Below, one piece after another: positions 1-6,010 of a stretch of DNA of 33,376 nt. Below the pieces are notes generated by a model, which was given only the letters and a program-made list of their open reading frames with translations, was not told the origin of the DNA and searched no databases. The DNA lies in contig JAJDTN010000076.1 in NCBI GenBank assembly GCA_022827165.1, forward strand, positions 1-33,376, in the 5' to 3' direction. The translations under genes and the position numbers were made by a program. The number at the start of each line of letters is the position of its first letter. Positions within the stretch are counted from its first letter, which is position 1. The DNA is from Candidatus Latescibacterota bacterium. GTDB lineage: Bacteria > Latescibacterota > UBA2968 > UBA8231.

Positions 1-239
1 ACGACTTACGGAAAAGTACAAGTCCCAATCCTTAACGGAGCACTAGCGCGATCTGTGCCATGGAGATCCGGCCCGCCTGGGCGGGCCGGGGGGAGAAGCT
101 TGAGCCCCGGAAACGACCAACGCTCGTTGGGCTGCCGCTACTCCTTGGCTCCTACGTCCTCGGCGGCTTCGGCGGTGGCTTGGGGGGCGGAGGCTGATTG
201 GGGGGCCGGGGGCGAGGCGGCCTTGAGGCCCTCTCCGTA
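1..239. other. Left-edge region without a convincing gene
   Basis: I see no supported coding region here. The first 60 bases are clearly less GC-rich than the his-operon side of the window. Bases about 62-240 are GC-rich, with a run of G- and GC-rich words. The only structured element is a short perfect inverted repeat at 70-87. The stretch lies downstream of the minus-strand gene that ends at 240, so it may hold that gene's 3' end and terminator. Confidence 0.5.
70..87. repeat. Short perfect inverted repeat (hairpin), possible terminator of the minus-strand gene
   Basis: GGCCCGCC (70-77) and GGCGGGCC (80-87) are exact reverse complements separated by two bases, giving a compact GC hairpin. 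It sits about 150 bases beyond the stop of the minus-strand gene. No T-run follows on either strand, so a terminator role is only a possibility. Confidence 0.35.
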
Positions 240-749
240 CTACGCCTCGCTGATTGCATAGCGACTTCTTAGCATCTCAGTGGATTCCTCGTAGCTGATT
301 TGGTTCAGATCGTCGTCGAGCTCTACGGACAAGTAGCTCGGTGCAACCGCGGCCTCCGAGATCAGGCGCTCCAACTGGGAATTGATCTCCCTGGCCTTGT
401 CCTCTTCAATACGATCCTCGACCACATCGGCCCATAGTGCGTGTCGCTGATCTTCGACCTTCGCGCACACAATGCTCGTGGCGTTCAAGGTGGCTGCCTT
501 GGGGCCATAGTCGTGCATGAAATCGATCACGACCACGATGACGACAGCCACGTTGCCTACCACGGAAACCCCGATAGGGACTGCCTCGAATAGCCCGGAG
601 AATCCAAGGATGGCAGAAACGAGCAATCCTCCTCTTGTCCACCTTTGGCGACTCATGTGTCTCTTGGTCAGATAGGCGTAATACCTGGACAAGTGCGTGG
701 CATCCACAAGCCCCTGCCACAAGAGTTCCTTGGTCGTTTCGGACACCAT
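240..749 (-). CDS. Two-TM membrane protein, possibly SLATT-like
   Basis: 169 aa if started at the ATG at 749, which has a good Shine-Dalgarno (GAGGTGGG) a few bases upstream. The TTG and GTG codons further upstream (770, 767) lack one. An N-terminal helix with a YYAYL motif and basic residues leads into two adjacent hydrophobic segments at about residues 40-57 and 60-80. A charged cytosolic helical part follows, with the motif DYGPKAATLNA and a long acidic/basic stretch. This layout resembles two-TM SLATT-type proteins, which are often found with nucleotide-signalling defence modules. The family call is from memory of the pattern and is not certain. Codon use and base composition are clearly less GC-rich than the his genes nearby, which suggests recent acquisition. 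No partner nucleotidyltransferase is visible in the window. Confidence 0.7.
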   Translation of the reverse strand: MVSETTKELLWQGLVDATHLSRYYAYLTKRHMSRQRWTRGGLLVSAILGFSGLFEAVPIGVSVVGNVAVVIVVVIDFMHDYGPKAATLNATSIVCAKVEDQRHALWADVVEDRIEEDKAREINSQLERLISEAAVAPSYLSVELDDDLNQISYEESTEMLRSRYAISEA

Positions 750-869
750 ATCCCACCTCTGGATCACCAAGTGGAACCGAATCCCTCACTGCTCCGCCAA
801 TAAGATAGTACGGGTACGTCAAGCTGCCTACCACCCAGGGGGCTGCTTTCCCGCCCCTCGCAGTGGGGC

Positions 870-1050
870 TCGCCGGCGCCGCCGCGCCCGCCCCCTCTAC
901 CAGCGGCTGGTGGAGTCCTACGCCGGCTCCGGATGGGCCTCGGTAGCGGCCTCGGCCCTGCGCCGCTGCGACGAGCGCGAGGCCCTGCTGCGGGATCCGC
1001 CCCCGGCGCCGGCCCTCGTGGACTCTGTTGGAGGGCAGCCTTATCGTTGA
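870..1050 (+). pseudogene. Truncated 3' end of a TPR-like gene
   Basis: The frame ending at the TGA at 1048-1050 carries high-GC coding-like sequence from about 870. It encodes a TPR-like helix pair (RPLYQRLVESYAGSGWASVA followed by ASALRRCDEREALL) and a Pro/Ala tail. This resembles the last helices of TPR lipoproteins or scaffold proteins. Nothing upstream in that frame looks like protein: before about 850 the sequence turns into lower-GC DNA belonging to the opposite-strand gene. I infer that the 5' part was removed by the insertion of the left-edge patch. It could instead be a chance open frame in GC-rich DNA. Confidence 0.45.
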
Positions 1051-1054
1051 ATAC

Positions 1055-1993
1055 ATGAACGCGAAGAGCAGGTACATCGCCCGCGCGGCGGGGGCTGTCG
1101 GCCTCGTGGCCCTGGCCGCCCTCCTGGCCGCGGCCTGCGCCAAGCCCGACCCCGAGCCGCAGATCCAGCTCCTGCGCAGCCTCCAGTCCGAGGTCCGCGA
1201 GAAGGCCGCGGGCAAGCTCCTGCTCTACGGCGACCGCGTCGTGCCCCGCCTCATCCAGGAGACCCAATCCTCGTACAAGCGGGTGCGTTTCGAGGTCGCC
1301 CGCCTTCTCGGCCGCATGCGCGACCCCCGGGCCACCGACGCCCTCATCCGCCTCCTCGACGACGACTCCTACAACGTCGCCGCGTACGCCGCCTGGGGTC
1401 TGGGGGAGATGAAGGCGAAGAAGGCCCTGCCGTCGCTCCTGCGGTTCGCGGAGACCCCGTCCAAGATCCTCCGCAAGCCGGTGATGCAGGCCCTCGGCCC
1501 CTGCTTCGACGACACCCTCCACGCCGCCCTCGGTGACTCCGTGCGGGGGGTGATCGAGCGCGCCTTCCACGACCCCGTCCCCGGCATCCGCATCGCCGCC
1601 CTCGGCAGCGCCCGCCACCTCGGGTACGAGGGCATGGTCGACGGCCTGATACGCCTCGCCGGCGACCAGGAGGCCAAGGTGCGCCACGTCGCCGTCCAGA
1701 CCCTCGGCCAGGCCGCCGTCGGCCGCGCGCCCCGCTCGCCCGGGCCCCTGGCCGGCGCCGAGCGCGCCGCCGTCGAGGAGGCCCTCGTGGCCAGCCTCGG
1801 GGACTCCTACCAGAGCATCCGCACCAAGGCGGTCCGCGCCCTGGAGCAGATGGGCCCGCCGCCGTCCGCGGCTCCCGCCCTGCGCCGCCTCGCCGAAGGC
1901 GGCACCGACGAGGACCGCCGCGAGGCCGGCCGCGCCCTCGACAACCTCGCCGCCGGGGCCGCGGCGCCGCCGGGCGCGCGGGTCTCCGGATGA
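1055..1993 (+). CDS. HEAT-repeat lipoprotein
   Basis: 312 aa from the ATG at 1055. A TTG at 1028 is in frame, but the ATG gives a proper lipoprotein signal: basic N-terminus, hydrophobic core and the lipobox LAAAC with the lipidated Cys at residue 28. The mature part is a series of HEAT/PBS-lyase-like helical repeats, for example RVRFEVARLLGRMRDPRATD, DDSYNVAAYAAWGLGEM, KVRHVAVQTLGQ and SIRTKAVRALEQMG. Such repeats make protein-binding solenoids; no enzymatic residues are evident. It is predicted to be anchored to the periplasmic face of a membrane. Its stop overlaps the hisG start (ATGA, 1990-1993), so the two are translationally coupled, although no functional link to histidine synthesis is obvious. 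Confidence 0.85.
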   Translation: MNAKSRYIARAAGAVGLVALAALLAAACAKPDPEPQIQLLRSLQSEVREKAAGKLLLYGDRVVPRLIQETQSSYKRVRFEVARLLGRMRDPRATDALIRLLDDDSYNVAAYAAWGLGEMKAKKALPSLLRFAETPSKILRKPVMQALGPCFDDTLHAALGDSVRGVIERAFHDPVPGIRIAALGSARHLGYEGMVDGLIRLAGDQEAKVRHVAVQTLGQAAVGRAPRSPGPLAGAERAAVEEALVASLGDSYQSIRTKAVRALEQMGPPPSAAPALRRLAEGGTDEDRREAGRALDNLAAGAAAPPGARVSG

Positions 1994-2880
1994 CGGAGTC
2001 CGCCCCCGGCCTGCGCATCGGCTTTCCCTCCGGCAGCCTGCAGCAGGCGACCTTCCGCCTCTTCGAGCGCGCCGGCTACCGCATCCACCTGCCCTCGCGC
2101 TCGTACGAGCCCGAGGTCGACGACCCCGAGCTGTCGGGCATGATGTTCCGCGCCCAGGAGATCGCCCACTATGTCGAGCGCGGCGTCGTCGACGTGGGGG
2201 TCACCGGCCACGACCTGGTCATGGAGTGCGACGCCGACGTCCACGAGATCGGCGAGCTGCGCTACAGCAAGACCTCGTCGCGGCCCATGCGCTGGGTCAT
2301 CGCCGTCCCCGAGGACTCTCCCATCCGGGCGGCGGAGGACCTGCGCGGCAAGCGCATCGCCACCGAGCTGGTGGGCGTCACCCGCCGCTTTCTCCAGGCC
2401 CGCGGCATCGACGCCGAGGTCGAGTTCTCCTGGGGCACGACCGAGGTCAAGGCCGGCATCCCCGGGGTCGCCGACGCCATCGTCGACTGCACCGAGACCG
2501 GCTCCTCCCTGCGCGCCAACCGCCTGCGCGTCGTCGAGGTCATGCTCGAGTCCACCACCCGCTTCATCGCCAACCACGCCGCCTGGGCCGACGGCTGGAA
2601 GCGGCGCAAGGCCGAGAACCTCTTCACCCTCCTCCTCGGCGCCCTGGAGGCCGAGTCCAAGGTGGGCCTGAAGATGAACGTCCCCCGCGACCGCCTCGCC
2701 GAGGTCATGCAGAACCTGCCCGCCCTGCACGCGCCCACCGTCTCCGGCCAGGCCGACGAAGCCTGGGCGGCGGTGGAGATCATCGCCGACGAGACCGTCG
2801 TCCGCGACCTGATCCCGCGGCTCAAGCGCTGCGGCGCCGAGGGCATCATCGAGTACCCCCTCAACAAGGTCGTCTACTGA
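1990..2880 (+). CDS. hisG: ATP phosphoribosyltransferase, long form (HisG)
   Basis: 296 aa, the length of the long, self-regulated HisG class that needs no HisZ. It catalyses the first step of histidine synthesis, ATP plus PRPP to phosphoribosyl-ATP. Visible family motifs are SRSYEPEVDDPEL, RGVVDVGVTGHDL and the PRPP-binding loop region DAIVDCTETGSSLRANRL. The C-terminal 80 or so residues (from about 215, NLFTLLLGALEAESKVGLKM to the end) match the ACT-like regulatory domain that binds histidine for feedback inhibition. The start overlaps the upstream lipoprotein stop. hisD follows after 10 bases, and hisB after that, in the order G-D-B without the hisC found between D and B in enterobacteria. 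Confidence 0.96.
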   Translation: MTESAPGLRIGFPSGSLQQATFRLFERAGYRIHLPSRSYEPEVDDPELSGMMFRAQEIAHYVERGVVDVGVTGHDLVMECDADVHEIGELRYSKTSSRPMRWVIAVPEDSPIRAAEDLRGKRIATELVGVTRRFLQARGIDAEVEFSWGTTEVKAGIPGVADAIVDCTETGSSLRANRLRVVEVMLESTTRFIANHAAWADGWKRRKAENLFTLLLGALEAESKVGLKMNVPRDRLAEVMQNLPALHAPTVSGQADEAWAAVEIIADETVVRDLIPRLKRCGAEGIIEYPLNKVVY

Positions 2881-2890
2881 AGGCCCGGGC

Positions 2891-4213
2891 ATGCTCGACC
2901 TCGTCCACTACACCACCGGCGGCCCCCTGGAGGGCCGTCTCGCCGAGGTCCTCGGCCGCCGCGGCGCCATCCCCGCCGACATCGAGAGGACCGCCGCCGC
3001 CATCGTCGCCGCCGTGCGCGACCGCGGCGACGAGGCGGTCGCCGAGTACACCGTCCGCTTCGACGGGGTGCGCCTCACGCCGGGCCGCTTCCGCGTGCCG
3101 CAGAAGGCCCTGGACGACGCCCTGAACGCCGCCGATCCCGCCCTCATGGGCGCCATCGAGCGCGCCGCCGCCAACATCCGCTCCTTCCACGAGGCCCAGA
3201 AAGCCGACACCTGGTTCCGCGACGACGGCGACGGCGTCGTCCTCGGCCGGCGCATCACGCCCCTGCGCCGCGTCGGCATCTGCGTCCCCGGCGGCGAGGC
3301 GCCGCTCATCTCCAGCCTCCTCATGGCCGCCGTCCCCGCCCAGGTCGCCGGCGTCGACGAGATCTGCGTCGTCACCCCGCCCCTGCCCTCGGGCCTGCCC
3401 CACCCCGGGCTGCTCGCCGCCGCCGGCTTCCTCGGCCTCGACGAGGTCTACGCCATCGGCGGCGCCCAGGCGGTGGCGGCCCTCGCTCACGGCACCGGCA
3501 CCGTCCCCGCCGTCGACAAGATCGTCGGCCCCGGCGGCCCCTACACCGTCGCCGCCAAGCGCCAGGTCTACGGCCTCGTCGGCATCGAGATGGTCCCCGG
3601 CCCGTCGGAGATCGCCGTGCTCGCCGACGACACCGCATCTCCCGCCTTCATCGCCGCCGACCTGCTTTCCCAGGCCGAGCACGGTTCCGGCTTCGAGGCC
3701 GCCCTCTGCATCACCCCGTCCGCGGATCTGGCCCGCGCCGTGCGCGACGAGGTGGAGCGTCAGAAGGCGGCCCTGCCGCGCCTCGACGCCGTGGACCGCG
3801 CCCTGTCGCGCTACGGCGTCGTCGTCGTCGTCCCCGACCTTCGGACCGGCGTCGAGCTGGTCGACCGCCTCGCCCCCGAGCACCTGGAGCTTCTCGTCGC
3901 CGAGCCCTGGGAGTGGCTCGAGCGCGTCCGCAACGCCGGCGCCGTCTTCCTCGGCGAGGCATCCACCGAGCCGGTGGGCGACTACTACGCCGGCACCAAC
4001 CACGTCCTGCCCACCAACGGCGCCGCCCGGTTCTCCTCCTCCCTCGGCCTTTCCGATTTCGTCAAGGCCACCAGCGTCGTCGCCTACACGCCCCAGCGCC
4101 TGCGCGCCGCCGCCGCCGACGTCACCCGCCTGGCGCGCGCCGAGGGTTTCGAGGCCCACGCCCGCGCCGTCGAGGTCCGTCTCCAGGCCTGGAGCCGGGA
4201 GGGCTCGCCGTGA
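2891..4213 (+). CDS. hisD: Histidinol dehydrogenase (HisD)
   Basis: 440 aa, normal for the family. It oxidises L-histidinol to L-histidine in two NAD-dependent steps with a bound zinc. Visible motifs include [31 protein letters not shown] and [11 protein letters not shown] with zinc ligands Q261 and H264. Also present are RLAPEHLEL with the catalytic E330/H331 pair, [13 protein letters not shown] with D364, and EGFEAHA with the last ligand H423. The glycine-rich segment reads [17 protein letters not shown], where the family usually has GPGN; the change is conservative in space but worth noting. The gene ends in a GTGA overlap with hisB (4210-4213), so the two are coupled. Confidence 0.97.
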   Translation: MLDLVHYTTGGPLEGRLAEVLGRRGAIPADIERTAAAIVAAVRDRGDEAVAEYTVRFDGVRLTPGRFRVPQKALDDALNAADPALMGAIERAAANIRSFHEAQKADTWFRDDGDGVVLGRRITPLRRVGICVPGGEAPLISSLLMAAVPAQVAGVDEICVVTPPLPSGLPHPGLLAAAGFLGLDEVYAIGGAQAVAALAHGTGTVPAVDKIVGPGGPYTVAAKRQVYGLVGIEMVPGPSEIAVLADDTASPAFIAADLLSQAEHGSGFEAALCITPSADLARAVRDEVERQKAALPRLDAVDRALSRYGVVVVVPDLRTGVELVDRLAPEHLELLVAEPWEWLERVRNAGAVFLGEASTEPVGDYYAGTNHVLPTNGAARFSSSLGLSDFVKATSVVAYTPQRLRAAAADVTRLARAEGFEAHARAVEVRLQAWSREGSP

Positions 4214-4803
4214 GCGACGCCCGCCGCGCCCGCGTCGAGCGCCGCACCTCCGAGACCGAGATCGACCTCACCCTCGTCCTCGACGGCACCGGCCGCTGCG
4301 AGGCCAGCACCGGCGTCGGCTTCTTCAACCACATGCTCCACGCCTTCACGCGCCACGGCCTCTTCGACCTCACCCTCACCTGCCGCGGAGATCTCGACGT
4401 CGACGCCCATCACAGCGTCGAGGACGTCGGCATCTGCCTCGGCCAGGCCCTGGGCGAGGCTCTCGGCGACAAGGCCGGCATCCAGCGCTTCGGCCACGCC
4501 TACGTCCCCATGGACGACGCCCTCGCCCGGGCCGTGGTCGACCTCTCCGGACGCTCCTACCTGGCCGTCAACGCCGCCTTCCGCGACGGCTCGGTGGGCG
4601 GCCTGCCCGTGGCCCTCGTCCCCGAGTTCCTGCGCGCCTTCACCGACCACGGGCGCCTGAACCTGCACATCGACCTGCTCCGCGGCGCCGACGACCACCA
4701 CGGCATCGAGGCGATCTTCAAGGCCTTGGGCCGCGCCCTCGACATGGCCACCCTGCGCTCCGACCGCGTCTCCGGCGTGCCCTCCACCAAGGGCACCCTG
4801 TAA
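4210..4803 (+). CDS. hisB: Imidazoleglycerol-phosphate dehydratase (HisB, monofunctional)
   Basis: 197 aa from a GTG start at 4210 that overlaps the hisD stop. It dehydrates imidazole glycerol phosphate in histidine synthesis. The metal-binding hallmarks are intact: GVGFFNHMLHAF, DVDAHHSVEDVGICLGQALG and GADDHHGIEAIFKALGRAL. Length and content match the dehydratase alone, without the N-terminal histidinol-phosphatase domain seen in enterobacterial HisB. It is the last his gene here; the sequence right after the stop enters the tandem small-protein cluster, so the remaining his genes must lie elsewhere. Confidence 0.96.
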   Translation: MSDARRARVERRTSETEIDLTLVLDGTGRCEASTGVGFFNHMLHAFTRHGLFDLTLTCRGDLDVDAHHSVEDVGICLGQALGEALGDKAGIQRFGHAYVPMDDALARAVVDLSGRSYLAVNAAFRDGSVGGLPVALVPEFLRAFTDHGRLNLHIDLLRGADDHHGIEAIFKALGRALDMATLRSDRVSGVPSTKGTL

Positions 4804-4833
4804 GCGGCCGGCGACTTACTCAAGAGAGTTGAC

Positions 4834-5091
4834 ATGACCGGGGTTATGACGCAGTGGATGAAGGACCGTCTGGCGCGCAAGCACGAAGAGGCGCGCAGAC
4901 AGGGTTGGAAAGAGGGATTCGAGATAGGCTGGAAGGAGGGATTCGAGATAGGCTGGAAAGAGGGAGTTGGGCAGGCATGGACGGAGGACATGCAAGGCAT
5001 GATGGAGGCGTGCAGGGAGGCCGCCTGGGCTCGGCGGCAGGGGCTGGCGCCTCCGTCCTCGGATGTGGAGGTCGACCCCGCCGCCCCATGA
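4834..5091 (+). CDS. Small coiled-coil protein, truncated paralogue 1 (no TM part)
   Basis: 85 aa, soluble by sequence. It starts at the Met that corresponds to residue 79 of the long paralogue (copy 2). After MTGVMTQWMKDRLAR comes a basic/acidic helical stretch that in this copy contains the octapeptide GWKEGFEI twice and a third partial copy (24-bp DNA repeats at 4903-4965). The C-terminal segment has AAWARRQGLAPPSSDVEVDP, the family's W-R-R and P-P hallmarks. A weak AAGAGAG precedes the start. It lies 30 bases after hisB and could be read through from the his operon. I do not recognise a named family; the E/G/R/K-rich repeat plus W/PP tail is a pattern seen in small uncharacterised bacterial proteins. 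Confidence 0.65.
   Translation: MTGVMTQWMKDRLARKHEEARRQGWKEGFEIGWKEGFEIGWKEGVGQAWTEDMQGMMEACREAAWARRQGLAPPSSDVEVDPAAP
4903..4965 (+). repeat. 24-bp in-frame tandem repeat (2.6 copies)
   Basis: Units run 4903-4926, 4927-4950 and 4951-4965 (partial). Full units differ at two positions and each encodes the octapeptide GWKEGFEI. The repeat is in phase with the reading frame of the short paralogue 1, so copy-number change would lengthen or shorten its helical region by 8 residues without frameshift. Confidence 0.9.
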
Positions 5092-5095
5092 GGCC

Positions 5096-5117
5096 GGATC
5101 CCGGCGCCTCCGGGACC
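5096..5117 (+). terminator. Hairpin after paralogue 1
   Basis: The arms GG(A)TCCCGG and CCGGGACC pair over 8 bp with one bulged A around the loop CGCCT. It begins 4 bases after the stop of the short paralogue 1. No T-run follows, so it may act as a 3' stabiliser rather than a classic terminator. The same loop and position recur after paralogue 3 with changed stem bases. Confidence 0.45.
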
Positions 5118-5165
5118 ACCCCGGCCCTTGGCCGCCTGCCAGCACTGCAAGCCGGCGGCCATTCA

Positions 5166-5194
5166 TTGCGGGCAGGAAGCCCCGGGAGTATCAT
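5166..5194 (+). promoter_or_regulatory. Putative promoter of the long paralogue
   Basis: TTGCGG (5166-5171), a 17-base spacer and TATCAT (5189-5194) form a reasonable sigma70-type promoter. The expected start point, near 5201, leaves a very short leader before the ATG at 5213. The -10 and adjoining bases are duplicated before paralogue 3 (5674-5688), but the -35 there is not conserved. Confidence 0.45.
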
Positions 5195-5212
5195 CGACCA
5201 TGGAGCTTCTGA

Positions 5213-5653
5213 ATGGAGCCGGAATCCGGGGCAAGAGTCGGGATATGGTCGATCGTCGAGGACAAGCGGGTCTGGTTCGTGACCGGATTCCTGGCCATCG
5301 CCCTCTACGGGTCTGGTCTTGTAGTTTGGTCGGAGGTCACCGGGGGGAAGGGTCTTGTTGATACCTCTCTGGGTATCATGCGAGGTCTGGGGGAGGTCGT
5401 CATCGCAGCCGTCTGCATACCTTTTGCCATCCTCCAAGGAGTGGACATGACCGGGGTCATGACGCAATGGATGAAGGACCGTCTGGCCCGCCAGCACGAA
5501 GAGGCGCGCCAGGAGGGCCGCCAGGAAGGCCGCCAGGAAGGCCTTGAGGAGGGCCGGCTGAAGACCTGCCGGGAGGCGAACGCCTGGGCGCGGCGGCAGG
5601 GGCTGAACCCACCGTTCCCGGATGTGGAGGACGACCCCGCCGTCAGCCGGTAG
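5213..5653 (+). CDS. Small two-TM protein with EGR-rich coiled tail (full-length paralogue 2)
   Basis: 146 aa; start ATG at 5213 with GGAG seven bases upstream. There are two hydrophobic segments at about residues 20-42 and 55-77. Next comes MTGVMTQWMKDRLAR (Met at residue 79), then a charged helix with four-residue repeats (RQEG three times, LEEG, then RLKTCREANAW), and the tail WARRQGLNPPFPDVEDDP. The likely topology is two membrane helices with a cytosolic coiled tail. The internal Met79 codon (ATG 5446) is preceded by CCAAGGAG at ideal spacing, exactly as in the free-standing short copies, so a second, soluble product from the same gene is plausible. The function is unknown, and I do not recognise a named family. 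Confidence 0.75.
   Translation: MEPESGARVGIWSIVEDKRVWFVTGFLAIALYGSGLVVWSEVTGGKGLVDTSLGIMRGLGEVVIAAVCIPFAILQGVDMTGVMTQWMKDRLARQHEEARQEGRQEGRQEGLEEGRLKTCREANAWARRQGLNPPFPDVEDDPAVSR
5434..5448 (+). promoter_or_regulatory. Internal ribosome-binding site and alternative start inside paralogue 2
   Basis: CCAAGGAG followed by a short spacer and ATG at 5446-5448, inside the reading frame of the long paralogue. The same arrangement forms the only start site of paralogue 3 (AAGGAG 5705-5710, ATG 5718). Conservation of the site at the exact truncation point suggests use of an internal start; this is inference. Confidence 0.5.
5503..5562 (+). repeat. 12-bp in-frame repeats in paralogue 2 (EGRQ units)
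   Basis: Consecutive 12-base units related to CGCCAGGAAGGC encode RQEG-RQEG-RQEG-LEEG. Paralogue 3 has the same units in different number and order (RQEG-LEEG-RREG), which points to slippage or unequal recombination. Confidence 0.8.
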
Positions 5654-5717
5654 CAGCGCGGTATCTCGCGTGGCCCGGGAGTATCATCTGTAGGACAAGC
5701 GGGTCCAAGGAGTTGAA

Positions 5718-5909
5718 ATGACCGGGGTCATGACGCAATGGATGAAGGACCGTCTGGCGCGCCAGCACGAAGAGGCGCGCCAGGAAGGCCTTGAGGAGGG
5801 CCGCCGGGAAGGCCGGCTGAAGACCTGCCGGGAGGCCAACGCCTGGGCGCGGCGGCAGGGGGTGAATCCGCCGTTCCCGGATGTGGAGGACGACCCCGCC
5901 GCTCCATGA
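5718..5909 (+). CDS. Small coiled-coil protein, truncated paralogue 3 (no TM part)
   Basis: 63 aa, starting at MTGVMTQWMKDRLAR and nearly identical to the C-terminal half of the long paralogue, with fewer EGR units and the tail WARRQGVNPPFPDVEDDP. AAGGAG at 5705-5710 is a good ribosome-binding site. Upstream DNA still carries two words of the long copy, CCCGGGAGTATCATC and AGGACAAGCGGGTC. The 63 bases between them, and the roughly 160 bases coding for the membrane helices, are gone. This copy therefore derives from a long form by two deletions that kept the internal start. The stop is followed by a hairpin. Confidence 0.65.
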   Translation: MTGVMTQWMKDRLARQHEEARQEGLEEGRREGRLKTCREANAWARRQGVNPPFPDVEDDPAAP

Positions 5910-5914
5910 GGCCA

Positions 5915-5936
5915 GGTTCCGGCGCCTCCAGGAACC
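5915..5936 (+). terminator. Hairpin after paralogue 3
   Basis: The arms GGTTCCGG and CC(A)GGAACC pair over 8 bp around the loop CGCCT, five bases after the stop. Compared with the hairpin after paralogue 1, the loop is identical while stem positions differ in a way that keeps pairing. There is no T-run. Confidence 0.45.
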
Positions 5937-6010
5937 ACCCGGTGGCCGCCCTGCCAATACAGTAGTTCCCGCGTCTCCCGGGCCGCCCCCCGACTGGAAC
6001 AGGCCACACC

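Larger units (their letters stand above)
4820..5936 (+). repeat. Tandem paralogous cluster: three copies of one small gene and its flanks
   Basis: Three units share the start region CAAGGAG(T)TGAC-ATGACCGGGGT, the coding segment for MTGVMTQWMKDRLAR and the tail coding for W-A-R-R-Q-G, P-P and D-V-E. Copies begin at 4834 (short), 5213 with the shared part from 5446 (long), and 5718 (short). Flanking words are shared too. CCCGGGAGTATCATC occurs at 5181-5195 and 5674-5688. AGGACAAGCGGGTC occurs at 5259-5272 and 5692-5705. A similar hairpin follows copies 1 and 3. The pattern fits duplication followed by internal deletions. Confidence 0.85.

Noticed and set aside
697..869. 5' part of the open frame that ends at 1050 as genuine N-terminus of a gene
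   Set aside because: This part is antisense to the start of the minus-strand gene and differs in composition. Only the region from about 870 looks protein-like.
4903..4965. 24-bp repeats as a CRISPR array
   Set aside because: Units are contiguous, without spacers, and are in phase with a reading frame.
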